Source of the DNA: Tenebrio molitor
Taxonomy: Eukaryota > Arthropoda > Insecta > Coleoptera > Tenebrionidae
Assembly: GCF_963966145.1 (NCBI RefSeq)
Contig: NC_091047.1
Span: 16,368,001-16,432,000 of the forward strand
DNA length: 64,000 bases
Reading direction: 5' to 3'
A program made the position numbers and the translations under genes. Under the pieces are notes generated by a model. That model made no database searches, was not told where the DNA came from, and saw only the letters and a list, made by a program, of their open reading frames with translations. Below, in pieces: positions 23,191-35,431 of this stretch. Position 1 is the stretch's first letter; every line of letters begins with the position of its first letter.

Positions 23191-24779
23191 ACTTGTTTGT
23201 TAGTCTCGACGTGTGATTTTAATAGTTGTATTATTTGTTTTATCTGCATAATGTTTTTTAATGTTCTAAGTCGAATACATTTTTTTTTCTCAAGGTTATA
23301 ATCTTTACCAAGTTGACCGCAAAATTTCCAATACTTTTTGTGACATTGAATCTAAAAATTGTGAGACAAGAAATAAAAAATACTTTGGAACGATCGTGTT
23401 TTTGTTGAGGTTCTGGGGACGAACAACCATATTGCTGTTTGCTATCACCTAGTTCCAGCATTCAAAATACCTACCTACTTGTGTGCGTTCTAGGTTATAT
23501 CTATTACTTTTTGTAGATATTAACTAAATGAGGTCACAGTGTTATTGTTAAAGAAAAATTTCTGCTAGAAATTGTAGAGGGCAATAAATTGTTTACATTT
23601 AAAAAAATTAAATTTGCACACGACGGCGACAGTTAAATCATGTGAGCAAGTAGTTATCCTCCAGCTAAAATTGTGTCACACGACACGATAATTCATTGAT
23701 ATTATAGTTCAATGAAGAGTACTTGATTATTATAAAAATATTATTACTATTTTTAATAGAATATTGTTAAATGTTATGTTATGGCTATCATAACCACGGC
23801 AGATGTCGGAGAGCGAGGATTTTAAGACATCTAAAGTGGTTTGTCCAAAAGTTTACCGGTTTCAGAATAAGCCGAAGAGAATAAAATAAAACAATTAAAT
23901 CCAAAAACTCGTTTTAAAATAGATTGAGTTGATCGCGTTTGCATGATATGTTCAGGTGTCATAGTTACATTTGATTGTTAATACAAACAGACATTTCGCA
24001 GAATGAGTTTGAATGATAGTGTTTTACCGGAAAACGTCTTAAATGAAGAAAAACAAGCTTTAAATAGCTTAATATGTATCGGAAAAATCGAAAGGCAGGA
24101 AGTACTTATCTGAAATCATAGAGACATTCAAACAATTGCAGAATCTAAATAAGGTTATAGCTGTAAATGAAAGTGATGTTGGCGTATTTTCATGAACTGG
24201 TAAGTCCTGATCACGGAATTCTTAAAATAAATTCCGTGGTCCTGATAGTGTAGTTTCGTAGCGTGTGAGTTTCCAGAAAGTGCTAACATCTTGTCTTCAA
24301 CTTTTGTCTACATACATGAAAAATTTTCGAAAACAACGACCTCAATGTGTAATGATGAAGACAAGGAAAGTACGGAGTATGAATTTTTTGACAATGCCAA
24401 TGGCGCGGCAAGTTTGCTAATGCTATTTCATTGCAGCGGCAAGGAAAGCCGACTACAAGAGCTATGAGTTTCCAGAAAGTGCCCCCACAACTTGTCTTCA
24501 ACTTCTGTCTACATAAAAATTATTATAATAATCGATTAATTTTGAATAAACTTTACTTACCGTTCGAGAACACCAAAAATTACTTACCGTCCAGGTTATC
24601 GTTAGCAACGAGTAAACAGAGCTTACCGTCTTGAAAACAGACGTGGTAAACAAGCATATAGAGTACAATCGCCCAAAAAAATAATTAAGTACATATGTAC
24701 TATCTTATTTGTTGCATTTGTCCAAATCTCCTATCGACTACGACTGCCTATTTTAAATATCTCAGGACACTTATTAAAT
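23191..24779. other. intergenic; direct repeat, short unresolved frames
   Basis: 3' UTR of chemosensory gene 1, then AT-rich sequence. A direct repeat (TGAGTTTCCAGAAAGTGC ... CTTGTCTTCAACTT) occurs at about 24265-24313 and 24466-24515. A short frame at 24003-24113 starts MSLNDSVLPENVL and ends after 36 residues. It may be a relic of a mobile or host gene, but I cannot name it. Confidence 0.4.
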
Positions 24780-26390
24780 AATAATAATAATATTAATATT
24801 GTCTTTATTCGATAATTGTAGTTAAAATTCAATAAATACAATAACAGTTATTTCTAGAAAATAAATCAGTTACAACAGTAACAATTCTAAGAACACAAAT
24901 AATAATAACTGGGGTGGCGCCTTTCAACAACGTTGCTCTTCCAAGTAACCACCCCCCTCCCCCCAAACTTAACCTAAATTCTAAAAAGAGAAAAAGGAAA
25001 AAAAGAGAAAAAAGAAAAAAAGAGAAAAATAAAAACCAAAATATGGATTATAAATCAAGATTGCGTATGTATGTACCATTTGTGAAAATGAGTACATTCA
25101 CAATGTAATTGGTGTAGCAAAAAGATATTTTTTAAATTTGGATTTAAAAATATCAATATCAATATCAAATATCAATCAATCAATTGATTTCAATATATCA
25201 ATAAAAACACATTTTTTAGAAAGAATTAGTACAAATCTGTCACTATATACTAAACTACTATTATATAAGTCTATTGTTGCACCACATGTGGAATATTGTT
25301 CTGCACTGTTATTTATGCTACCAAACTATCGAATTAAAGAGTTGCAATTGATACAAAATCGTTGCATGAGAATTATTTTAAATTGTAGTAAATATACCCC
25401 CATCAAAGACATGTTTATGTGTATTAAACTTAATGAGTGTAAAAACTAGAATTCATTTTAATATAATGATTACCATATTTAAAATAAATAATCACCTCTT
25501 GCCAGAATTTTTACTTAATAAAATCTCACAGAACAAAGAGACACACAATTATAATTTAAGAGACCCATTTAATTTCAAAATTAACAGATGTAGAACACAT
25601 AAGACATACAACACAATATTTTTTAGGGGTCTGTCTATGTACAACATGTTACCGTTATAGCTTAAAGAATGTAACAACTTACTTCGATTTAAAGTACATC
25701 TCAGACAGTATTTTAAAGAGAATATTGTTATGTGTTAGAAATAGTAAATTTGTATTTTTTGTGATTGTTTAACTATGGTTAATTTGATTTTTATTGTAAT
25801 TTTGTAGCAATTTGCTAAATAAACTTCTTCTTTCTTTCTTTCTTTAAAAACAGAAATGCTAGGTGACTGTTTTATTTCACTGGGAATCAAGTTATAGATT
25901 CTTGCGGCGCTATAGGAGAAACTTCTTTGATATAATGCCGAACTATGCGCAGGAACAATAAAATGGTCGTAGTATCAGTTTTTTGTAGAGGTAATGAGGC
26001 AGCTGCCGTTTACTTAGCTGAAACAAAAAGACTCCAAAATGTAGCAGAAATCGCTCCGGAAGCCTCATCCAGCCTGCTTCCTTATATTTATATGAAATAT
26101 AATCGAACTTACGTATGTTAAAGCAAAATCTCAGACAACAGTTCTGCACTCTCTGAAGATTCTCTTTATCTTTATTTAAAATCGCAGGCCAGTATACAAT
26201 ACCACAATATTCAACGGCTGAAAGAATGAGGGTATCACATAATTTTAATTTTACATCTGAACTTAATATGTCTTTGAACTTATATAAATGTTTTAATTTG
26301 ATAAATGAATTTTGAATTATTTTGTTGACCTGTTCGTGGAACCTTAAATTGCTGTCTATGGAAAGTCCTAAATAGAAAGTCCTAAATCAC
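24780..26390 (-). mobile_element. LINE fragment, minus strand, interrupted
   Basis: Minus-strand translation of about 25850-26390 gives the late reverse-transcriptase region of a LINE. It has a DSNLRFHEQVNKI stretch, then VEYCGIVYWPAILNKDKENL and RVQNCCLRF, with the frame broken. The segment 24780-25130, with ATT-rich tail and pyrimidine/purine tracts, looks like its 3' untranslated end on the same strand. The two parts are separated by a plus-strand LINE. 5' truncated and inactive. Confidence 0.65.
25138..25845 (+). mobile_element. 5'-truncated LINE with TTTC tail, nested
   Basis: Two overlapping frames (25150-25449 and 25433-25660) read the end of a LINE reverse-transcriptase protein: VAPHVEYCSALLF, ELQLIQNRCMRIIL, then FKINNHLLPEFL and FFRGLSMYNMLP. 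A single frameshift lies near 25440. The element ends in a short TTTC repeat (25825-25845). It lies within the minus-strand LINE and so is the younger insertion. Confidence 0.7.
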
Positions 26391-26663
26391 AAATGAAAAG
26401 AAAACATACCAAAACCACCAAGTGGTGTTTAACAGCTCATATTCTAGCTGAACCTTCGCTGTTCATTTCTAATCTTACTTTCAAAATTTCAATAGATCCT
26501 TCGTATGAAAAAACTAAGTGTGTCCAACTTACAATTAAAAATAGTAATTACAGATCTCTGTTTCTTCAAATTTTTCCAAAATGCTTAAGTCACTTTGTAA
26601 GTGCATACCTGGTGTCCGCGCATTTGAAATTTTAGCATGAGTCGACACATAACGTGATATAAC

Positions 26664-26825
26664 GGGTGTTTTTTTTTTAATTTGGCGTCGAAGTAGGCGT
26701 TGAAGTGTCGATTGTGAACGCACTATACAGGTTACGGATCACGGATCAGCTGTTTAAATCTTACGCTTTTACACGAGTGGTGCGATCTCAATCGACTCTC
26801 CAACACCAAATTTAAAAAAACACCT
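26664..26825. mobile_element. short MITE, copy 1
   Basis: About 162 bp with ends GGTGTTTTTTTTTTAATTTG / inverse, and GGCGTCGAAGTAGGCGTTG inside the left arm. A second, oppositely oriented copy lies at 41021-41190. Confidence 0.75.
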
Positions 26826-26974
26826 TTATAGTGTGAACATAAAGTTTGGCTATTTTTAAGAAAAGCGCTCCGAAAAATGCAATCATGTGACGTGCAACCT
26901 GTTTAAATAACGTCATTGGTTTTTGCTCAATGATGTCATCACCAATTTTTTTAAATGACAATCTCAACTTTTCT

Positions 26975-27322
26975 TCTCTTTCTGGTAGACCTTCCTACTA
27001 TCTAGATAAATGAAAAAAATTAGTACCTTACATAACAATTTTTTTGAGAAAATGACAAATTTTACTTCAAAAATTTAATTTAATTTTTTTTGTAAAAATT
27101 TTTTTCTATGGTTTTTTTTTAATCTAGGGTTTATTTTAATAGACTATCGGCCGTATTCACCAACGCCAGTTAACGTTAACTGTAGGTTAAAATACTTTGT
27201 TACTTTAGTTACCTATTGTTATAACAATGTTTTCGTATATTTTAACCTACAGTTAACTTTAACTGGCGTTGGTGAATACGGGCCTAAACAATTTAGGTAC
27301 TAGGAAGGTCTATCAGAAAGAG
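26975..27322. mobile_element. MITE with a nested hairpin element
   Basis: Outer ends TTTCTGGTAGACCTTCCTA and the inverse (27297-27318) enclose AT-rich sequence. At 27149-27284 sits a second, almost fully palindromic element (arms GTATTCACCAACGCCAGTTA). Confidence 0.7.
27149..27284. mobile_element. hairpin MITE (nested)
   Basis: 136 bp with arms of about 45 bp running from GGCCGTATTCACCAACG to its inverse. It lies in the MITE at 26975-27322. Confidence 0.75.
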
Positions 27323-27849
27323 AAAGATAGCCTCCGGCTATCCTCACTTTTTAGTGTTTCTCCACAGTTTTAATAACGGATTATGCAAGAGGACATCTTT
27401 TCAGTATCTAGGAGTACGTCTGTGTAAAAAAGTGATAGGTTACAAAGGAAGTTTTCTGAGATATTTAACTTTAAAGTTTATAAAATGGAACATTTCAGTT
27501 GTTTTTACAACAATCAACAAATGAAGACAATATCTAACTTTACTTATTATTATTTCAAACAGACGGAACTAAAAACAATAATAAATTAATTAAATAGACG
27601 AAAACTATGCCATAGTAAAAATGAACTGTTCTTCGTAACATCGAGTAGCACTATGCCAGCAAATACATTTCGGACATCAATTTCATGTCATTGTCATTAC
27701 ATAGTTGTAAAACACACGTCCTGTTCAGTATCTATACAACGTGTTTCAGAAATAACTACATTAATTTTAACTGGTAATAGAACTCGTTAATAGTAACAAT
27801 ATAAAATGAGATACCAGATAGTAATAATCGACATCATATTCAAATTAGC
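27323..27849. other. no gene seen
   Basis: AT-rich. At about 27745-27790 there is one terminus of the MITE family seen in full at 40740-41333. Confidence 0.45.
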
Positions 27850-29205
27850 CTTGAAATTTTAGTTAAAAATATTAATAGTTCACATAATTGGAAATCCCCT
27901 GGAGGTGACCAAATTCATAACTTTTGGTTAAAAAAATTTACTTGTATTCATAAATGCTTACTTGATCACTTTAACGGATTCATTAGGGAACCTAACACAT
28001 TTCCAGAGTTTTTGGCCCATGGTATAACATATCTGAAACCAAAAGATTCCGATACTAAAAATCCACCAAAATATAGGGCAATCACATGTCTACTTACAAT
28101 TTATAAAATTATGACGCATTAAAGTAATAATATACGACCATTGTCAAAAATTAAATATACTTAATGAAGAACAAACAGGTTGTGTTAGGGAGTGTTTTGG
28201 TTGTAAAGAACAACTCATAATAGATACGGTAATAATGGAACAAGCTAGAAAAAATAATAGAAATATTTATACCGCATTCATAGACTACAAAAAAGCCTAT
28301 GATTCAGTACCACATTCATATAATTAAAATTCTTAAAATTTATAAAATTACATCATTTGGATTTGATTAACTTTTTATCCCATGTAACGATATTTTGGAG
28401 AACTACTTTAAATTTATCAATAAACAATACTAAATTAAAATCCGAGCCTAATCTATTCAAATTAAACGGGGAATTTATCAAGGAGATTTTTTAAGTCCTT
28501 TATGGTTTTGTCTAGCCATTAATCCTTTGACAAATCTATTAAATGGATATGGTTTCAATATTAGACTTAATAATACCACACTATCCAAATTAAATCACCT
28601 TCTTTATATGGATCACATAAAACTTTATGCATCTAAAAAGAATCACATTTTATCTTTACTAACAATAACTGAAAATTTCTCAAAAGATATTGGCATGAGT
28701 TTTGGTATTGATAAGTGTAAAACAATATGTCGCGGTCATTACGAAAATTTAAAATATATAACTAAAGAAGGAGAAATCATTAAAAATTTAAATAAAGGAG
28801 AATTTTATAAATATTTAGGTATTAATCAATCAAATCATATTCAACATTCAATTATAAAAGAAAATTTAGAGAAATAATTTTATTTACGAATTAAATCTAT
28901 TTTAAAATCAAAATTAAACGGTAATAATTTAATTAAAGCAGTTAATACATATGCTGTTCCATTGTTGACCTATTCTTTTGGTGTTATAAAATGGTCCAAA
29001 ACTAATTTACAGAATATAAACATTCAAACTAGAGTTCTCTTTACAAAATTTTGCAAACATCACCCCAAATCTGCTATTGAAAGATTTAATTTACCACGCG
29101 AAAATGGTGGTAGGGGTTTTTCAAATCTAGAAATTATACAACACAATCAAATTGCTTCACTAAAACATTATTTTCTCAATAGAGCTCGTGATAATACTTT
29201 TTTCT

Positions 29206-29528
29206 ATAATTGATTCAAAAAATTGAAATTCACGCATAGTTATTAATCATAGCATAGCATAGCATAGCATAGCATAGTTAAGTTATCTGTGCCTGAAGTG
29301 GGTCATTTTCTGACGTGTATTTTTTTTGCATTGTTAGTAAGATCGAAACCATAGAAACCATACAAAACAGTGTGTGAAATGCAATTTCACGCATACGACT
29401 ATTTCTGTTTTTCATTTCACGCACTGTTTTTTATTAGTTACCTAGCAACATGGTCACTGCATTGAAACTTCAGAGTTCCTTCAAAAATTTGAATTTTTAG
29501 TTTCAATTTTTTGAATCAATTATAGAAA
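29206..29528. mobile_element. MITE inserted in the R4-like element
   Basis: Ends TATAATTGATTCAAAAAATT and the inverse at about 29498-29523. It interrupts the retroelement reading frame just after RDNTFFYN. Confidence 0.75.
29248..29277. repeat. AGCAT microsatellite
   Basis: Five tandem AGCAT units inside the MITE. Confidence 0.9.
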
Positions 29529-29542
29529 AAATATTGTTTATA

Positions 29543-29655
29543 TTTCGTGCGCGAAGATGTTTTTGTGCATTCAAAGGCTTATACTGCCTCGACCTTCGTT
29601 TCGGCGTAAAAGACCTTTTCATGCACAAAAAACACTCTCTTCGCGCACTTAATAC
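29543..29655. mobile_element. hairpin insertion in the R4-like element
   Basis: Arms GTGCGCGAAGATGTTTTTGT and near inverse (...ACTCTCTTCGCGCAC) flank a short GC-richer centre. The segment is absent from the corresponding place in the other copy (about 32760-32790). Confidence 0.65.
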
Positions 29656-30704
29656 AAAATAACTATTTTAAATGTTTTGGTTTCAGAGGATAAAGGTTAC
29701 ACACCCTTAAATTTAAGTGATAATATAATTTCAGATATTGTTGAGCCAAATATACCTGACACTATAGCAAATATTAAACAGAACTCTTTACATGGGAGAT
29801 ATTTTAAAGAACTGGAACAACCAGAAATTAATATTCAGGCTTCTCATGCATGGCTTAAGAAATCAAATATTCACCCTGAGACTGAGGGTTTTATATTTGC
29901 AATACAAGATCGTGTTATCAATACAAGAAATTATAAAAAACACATATGCGGTTTAAAATCGATCATCGATAAATGTAGGATTTGCGGAACTGAAGTGGAA
30001 ACCATTGAACACATCATTTCTTCTTGCACCGTTTTGGCTCAAAGCGAATATAAGAAAAATATTAAAAAAAAAAATATAAGGATACACAACCACATTACAT
30101 TTATAAACCAGAAAGTTGTTTAGAAAATGACAATTACAAATTATATTTTGATCGCACAGTTTTAACTAACATTCACATTCAGCGTAACAGACCAGACATT
30201 ATTATTTTAAATAAACAACAAAAGCAAGCATATCTTTTAGATATAGCTGTTCCAAATTCACATAATATAACACAGACATATACCTAACACAAAAATTAAT
30301 AAATACATATTTAGAGCTCTCCGTTGCTATGAGAAATCTTTGGAGTTTAGAAAAAATTTCTATTTTACCACTTATAATTTCAGCAACGGGAATAGTACCG
30401 CAATCTCTTTTTAAAAATTTAAAAATTCTGGATTTAGAGAACACATTGGTAGTTGAAATTCGAAAAGGTATATTATTAAACTCATGTCATATCGTGAAGA
30501 AATTCCTTAACATTGACACAGAACATAATACACAACAAAGTCAAAATGCGGAGGCGAGACGCCGGTAATTATGTTGATAAGCACTGCACTATTACTTGAT
30601 AGTAATATCCGTAATAGTGTATGTACTCCGGCAAAATTGCCGTGCCGCCGGATGGCGGAGGGCTAGTACAATATATTTAAATATTTTTTTTCCTAAACCT
30701 TATA

Positions 30705-31137
30705 CCGGGTGATCAAGAAGGACTGTTTAAGTTGGCGATACAATTAAGAACATTTTTTTATTCGGCTATTTACAACACTGCAACCGGATATGTTTTGTGG
30801 GTTTATTTGACAGATATCTGACGTAGCATTAATAACGACAAAATGGTTGGTTATGAGAGTAAAAATTAACGGCAAAAAGAAATCAAAGTTGTAATTCGGA
30901 ATAATAATTTAAAAATTAACTAAAGGAAATTCTCGAAGTGCTCCCCATTTTGCTCTAAACATAAATTAACTCTTCTCTCGAACGATTCACCAGCATGTTT
31001 AATTTAATTTGAAATGTCAAATTTGACTTGTCACTGATGCGGCTGTTAGTGTGAAGCCATCAACAACCAGAAGTTACTCCAGTTGTACCATTTAAAAATA
31101 AAATTACCAACTTAAACAGTCCTTCTTGATCACCCTG
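30705..31137 (-). mobile_element. mariner-type element with transposase tail
   Basis: Ends CCGGGTGATCAAGAAGGACT / inverse, TA on each side (30703-30704, 31138-31139). On the minus strand near 30915-30990 it encodes the last residues of a transposase (CLEQNGEHFENFL then stop), so it is an internally deleted autonomous element. Confidence 0.8.
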
Positions 31138-31179
31138 TAGTTATCCAATTAAAATTATTGAAAGATTTGGCACACATTT

Positions 31180-31548
31180 CGTTACCCGCCTATGAGGATT
31201 ACTTGCTTCGCCGATGTCGATAAGCGAACAAGAAAAAACAAATGCAAGAAAACTTTCACTTGTTTCTTGCGAACTTCTTCCACTCTTTTCAGCATTCCTC
31301 TCTTATTGCGAATTGTTGTGGCAGCATTTTCCACCCGTTTTCTTAAAACTTCAATTGTGTCAATTGGGATCGAATATACCAATCCTTCATGTACCCCCAC
31401 AAGAAGTAGCACGGAAATTCTCTAGACTCGAGGAGCACTCCCGATACTGAAATGAAAATTATATTTCGAAAAAACGATATATAAAAATTTTGTTGTTCTT
31501 GACGAGAACTGGTTAAAATTAATGTACTTATTTCTGAGACACGTTGTA
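31180..31548 (-). mobile_element. mariner-like transposase C-terminal relic
   Basis: The minus strand reads FLWGYMKD and then, after a frameshift, LVYSIPIDTIEVLRKRV...NAATTIRNKRGMLKRVEEV, typical of the C-terminus of insect mariner-like transposases. The nearby terminus (31497-31547, ACTGGTTAAAATTAATGTAC) belongs to the family whose short form is at 40740-41333. Confidence 0.65.
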
Positions 31549-31752
31549 TACCTTCCGTATACATCTGTGTTCCAATAAGACTAACAACAGACAACAAAAA
31601 ATCAGATAGTGATGGCATGTTCAGAATCAGTTAATCTGACGTTACTTTGAAGTATTGAGAAAATAATTTTTTTCACTACTAGTCTTAGAAGGCGTCATTA
31701 TTGACTCTGGAACTGAACCCAGAAGTAGAATTTCTCTCCTACTAGTTTTTTT

Positions 31753-32790
31753 CGTATCCCACCTCCACCCGGCGGCACGGCAATTTTGCCGGAGTACATA
31801 CACTATTACGGATAATACTATCAAGTAATAGTGCAGTGCTTATCATCATAATTACCGGCGTCACGCCTCCGCATTTTGACTTTGTTGTGTATTATGTTCT
31901 GTGTCAATGTTAAGGAACTTCCTCACGATGTGACATGAGTATAATAATATACCTTTTTGAATTTCAACTACCAGTGTGTTATCTAAATCCAGAATTTTTA
32001 AATTTTTAAAAAGAGATTGCGGTACTATTCCCGTTGCTGAAATTACAAGTGGTAAAATCGAAATTTTTTCTAAACACCAAAGATTTCTCATAGCAACGGA
32101 GAGCTCTAAATATTTATTAATTTTTGTGTTATATGTCTGTGTTATATTATGTGAATTTGGAACAGCTATATCTAAAAGATATGCTTGCTTTTGTTGTTTA
32201 TTTAAAATAATAATGTCTGGTCTGTTATGCTGAATGTGAATGTCAGTTAAAACTGTGCGATCAAAATATAATTTGTAATTGTCATTTTCTAAACAACTTT
32301 CTGGTTTATAAATGTAATGTGGTTGTGTATCCTTTAATAAATTGAATTTAACTGCTAAATTCATGTGTATAATTTTTGCGAATATATCATGACGTTTTTT
32401 ATATTCGCTTTGAGCCAAAACGGTGCAAGAAGAAATGATGTGTTCACTGGTTTCCCCTTCAGTTCCGCAAATCCTACATTTATCAATGATCGATTGTACA
32501 CCGCATATGTGTTTTTTATGATTTCTTGTATTTATAACACGATCTTGTATTGCAAATATAAAACCCTCAGTCTCAGGATGAATATTTGATTTTTTAAGCC
32601 ATGCATGAGAAGCTTGAATATTAATTTCTGGCTGTTCTAGCTCTTTAAAATATCTCCCATGTAAAGACTTTTGTTTTATACATATTTGCTATAGTGTCAG
32701 GTATATTTGGCTCAACAATATCTGAAATTATATTATCACTTAAATTTAAAGGTGTGTAACCTTTATCCGTTAATAATTTTTCATTATTAA
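31753..32790 (-). mobile_element. R4/Dong-like non-LTR element, copy 3 (inverted)
   Basis: Closely matches 29690-30660 in the opposite orientation. It has the CCHC knuckle (CRICGTEGETSEHIISSC near 32410-32465), an open C-terminal frame of 185 residues (31861-32418) with RPDIIILNKQQKQAYLLDIA, the stop codon, and the 3' hairpins ending at GGGATACGA plus an A-rich tail (31745-31860). 5' truncated near 32790. It lacks both small insertions found in copy 2. Confidence 0.8.
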
Positions 32791-32988
32791 CCAGTGGTTA
32801 ATAATGAACAGCCGTCACCTAGCAACGAAAGATTTTCTTTGATTTCATTGGTTAACGTAGACAGACGATTTTCAATTTTTATAGCAACCGTTGAAAAATG
32901 AGAACTCGGATCGTCGCATCGGACAAAATAATTTAATTAATAATTATTATTAGAAAGGGTTTTAACGTATCTAGTAGTGAAAAAAATA

Positions 32989-33110
32989 ATATACACCACG
33001 GTAGAGAAGACAATTTTAAGCCTCGCTTCTTTATTAACCTCGAAGCTTCGCTTCTCGGGGAATAAACTAACTCGCCTTAAAAAAATGTCTTCTCTACCTT
33101 GGTGTATAAT
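32989..33110. mobile_element. hairpin MITE
   Basis: Arms TATACACCACGGTAGAGAAG and near inverse (ending CCTTGGTGTATA), with a GAAGCTTCGCTTC centre. Confidence 0.65.
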
Positions 33111-33413
33111 TACTATTAATATGCCAGAAATTATGACAATAAAGCCTAGACTACATGACTAAATTTTATTTTGATTTTACATTAACAAATTTTAATAAAT
33201 ACTTATTTCATTTAAGTTCAAGACAAAGTCAAATGAAAACATTAAGCAAAAGTTATTAAGAAATTTGTACATGGAAAATCACCAAACGGATATTTTTACC
33301 ATAAACAAGAAGAGAATGATAAGAATTGTTGTGGATTTACGGGGACGGGGCATTTCTTATCACTCATATTTTGTAATTCGATCCGTAAATATCCATAATT
33401 TTTAATCGTCAAC
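33111..33413 (+). promoter_or_regulatory. upstream region of P450 gene A
   Basis: AT-rich sequence up to the start codon at 33414. No TATA/initiator pair could be fixed with confidence. Confidence 0.3.
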
Positions 33414-35228
33414 ATGATTTTCATTTTACTAATAATAGTAATTGCCGTGGGATTTTATTTTTTTAAATCGAGCTACACTTATTGGGATAAACGTGGGGTG
33501 CCAGGTCCAAAACCGAAACTTTTTTTTGGCAATTTTGGGCAAAGTTTCCTTTTCAAAAAATCACCAGCCGAAGTTTATTCTGACATATACAAGTAAGTTT
33601 TTTCTTGGCTTAACATAATTTAGAATAAATAGTATGTATAATAAAAAAAAATCTTTCGAATCACTATAACATTAAGTTAATGTCTTCAATATTTTTTTCA
33701 GCGATTTTCCGGATGCTTCTATGGTCGGTGTCTTCAGGGCAAATTCCCCTACGCTTATAATACGAGACCCGGAACTAATTAGAGATGTCGCTGTCAAATC
33801 ATTTCGCAATTTCCAAGACAACGAACTCATTATAGATAAAAAAGACGATCCGTTATTAGGAAGACATCCCTTTTTTATAGGTGGTGAAGAATGGAGAACC
33901 ACTCGAGTACTCTTGACTCCTGGTTTCACCAGCGGAAAAGTGAACATACAGATTTGTTGGTATATTGTCTCAATCGCGCACTTTTAGATGAAATGGATAT
34001 ACCCTCTTCTCGAAGATGTCAGTAAACATTTTATAAAATTTATAGAAAAGCGGATAGAATCGACGAAAACTGAAACTCACAACGCAAAAGATTTATGCGT
34101 GAGGTTCACTTTAGACAATGTCACAAGCTGTGCTTTGGGACTAGAGGCTAAATCTTTCGAAGAAGAAACTAACGAGTTTAGGTACATTGCCGACAGGTTT
34201 TTCACACCAGAAGGCTGGAAAAACGTTGTGTTGTACCTCGTCACCATTATTCCCTTCTTATCGAAATTTGTTTCAGTGAAGTGCGCATTTTATACCACCT
34301 TAAATCTAGGATTTTTCTATTGATCTTTTCAGGTTTCTCTCCAAGGAAATCGAAGAGAAATTTACAAATATCGTGGTGGAGACATTGAAATATCGTGAAG
34401 CGAACAATATTGTCCGCAACGATTTCCTACAGATGCTGCACCAGATGAAGAAAAGCAGTAACGATGATTCTTTCACAGATCTCGAAATTACTGCTCATGC
34501 TGCAGGATTCTTCGGCGACAGCTACGAAACTAGCTCTATAACAATGCATTTTTTACTGTACGAGCTTGCCTCCAATCCCGAAGCCCAGACGAAACTCAGG
34601 GAAGAAATTGTCAAAGCTTTCGACGAAAACGAAAAATTACCGTACGAAGAACTGCAAACGATGCCGTATTTGGACGCTGTCTTAAATGGTACCGAAGTAA
34701 ATCTATTGATTAATTTATTCTTACTCGTGTCCCATTAGAATCTCTAAGATTACATCCACCTCTTGGCTCCTTGAACAAAATGTGTACAGAATCGTACACT
34801 TATGTGCCCAGAGACAATGACGTCATTAAGAAACCTGTCATCATTGAAGCCGGTACTCCTGTAATTTTACCAGTTTATGGTCTTCACCGTGACCCGAAAT
34901 ATTTCGACGATCCAAATTCGTTCAAACCTGAGAGATTTATCGGAACCAATAAAGAAAAGATAGTGAAGTACACCTACATGCCGTTCGGTGAAGGTCCCAG
35001 GGCTTGCTTAGGTATGTAGCATTGTGGTGACTCTGTTTGAATAATTTTCTTATGATTCCAGGACAGAGATTCGGAATTCTTCAAATTAAAATGGGAATTG
35101 CTTACGTCATCAAGAATTTTGAAGTTTCCGTTAACGGAAGGACAAAATCGCCTATGAAGTACAATCCCATATACTTTATGACCATACCGAATGATCCTCT
35201 GTGGCTCGATTTTAAAAAGATTGTATAA
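33414..35228 (+). CDS. cytochrome P450, CYP9-like (gene A)
   Basis: Six exons: 33414-33592, 33702-33939, 33988-34280, 34333-34688, 34739-35011 and 35062-35228, all GT-AG. They give 501 residues. The N-terminus is a membrane anchor followed by RGVPGPKP, so the enzyme sits in the endoplasmic reticulum membrane. Seen motifs: WRTTR of helix C (124-128), AAGFFGDSYET of helix I (293-303), ESLR = ExxR (356-359), PERF (419-422) and the heme loop FGEGPRACLG with Cys at about 445. Family and motifs indicate an insect CYP3-clan, CYP9-type mono-oxygenase that uses NADPH-P450 reductase; its substrate cannot be told. It is followed head-to-tail by gene B, with only 203 bp between stop and start codons and the same exon phases and sizes. 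An alternative non-P450 reading is not plausible. Confidence 0.95.
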
Positions 35229-35431
35229 TGTGAACTACATGTAAACGAAAATAAGAGAATCGCTTCGTTTCTTTATAGTAAATTCACAATATGTATACTT
35301 ATCTGAAAAAAACAAGTCGTTTGATTAGATAATACACTGATTACAAAAATTGATAAACTCTGGTTTACACTGCCATTTTATATTTTATATCTATCAGTTA
35401 CGTTTTATTTGCCACCATCTTGGTACACAAA

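Larger units (their letters stand above)
27850..30665 (+). mobile_element. R4/Dong-like non-LTR retrotransposon relic, copy 2
   Basis: Plus-strand remains of one element in order. Reverse-transcriptase blocks (SPGGDQIHNFW near 27900, EEQTGCV...GCKEQLIID near 28170-28220, FIDYKKAYDSVP near 28280) are followed by LLYMDHIKLYA (28600) where YMDD would be expected. The thumb region has LPRENGGRGFSNLEI (29090). After two small insertions come a CCHC knuckle (CRICGTEVETIEHIISSC near 29970) and a restriction-like endonuclease-type end (RPDIIILNK...LLDIAVPNS near 30195-30255). The 3' untranslated hairpins are at 30575-30655. The endonuclease at the C-terminus is typical of the R2/R4 group. Stops and the missing second catalytic Asp make it inactive. 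Confidence 0.75.

Noticed and set aside
24003..24113. 36-residue frame MSLNDSVLPENVL as a gene or tyrosine-recombinase relic
   Set aside because: Too short and no second motif could be found nearby.
29248..29277. Short AGCAT tandem array as a CRISPR-like or regulatory array
   Set aside because: It is a simple microsatellite without spacers, inside a MITE.
33672..33947. Minus-strand frame across P450 exon 2
   Set aside because: Shadow of a well-supported plus-strand exon; no features of its own.
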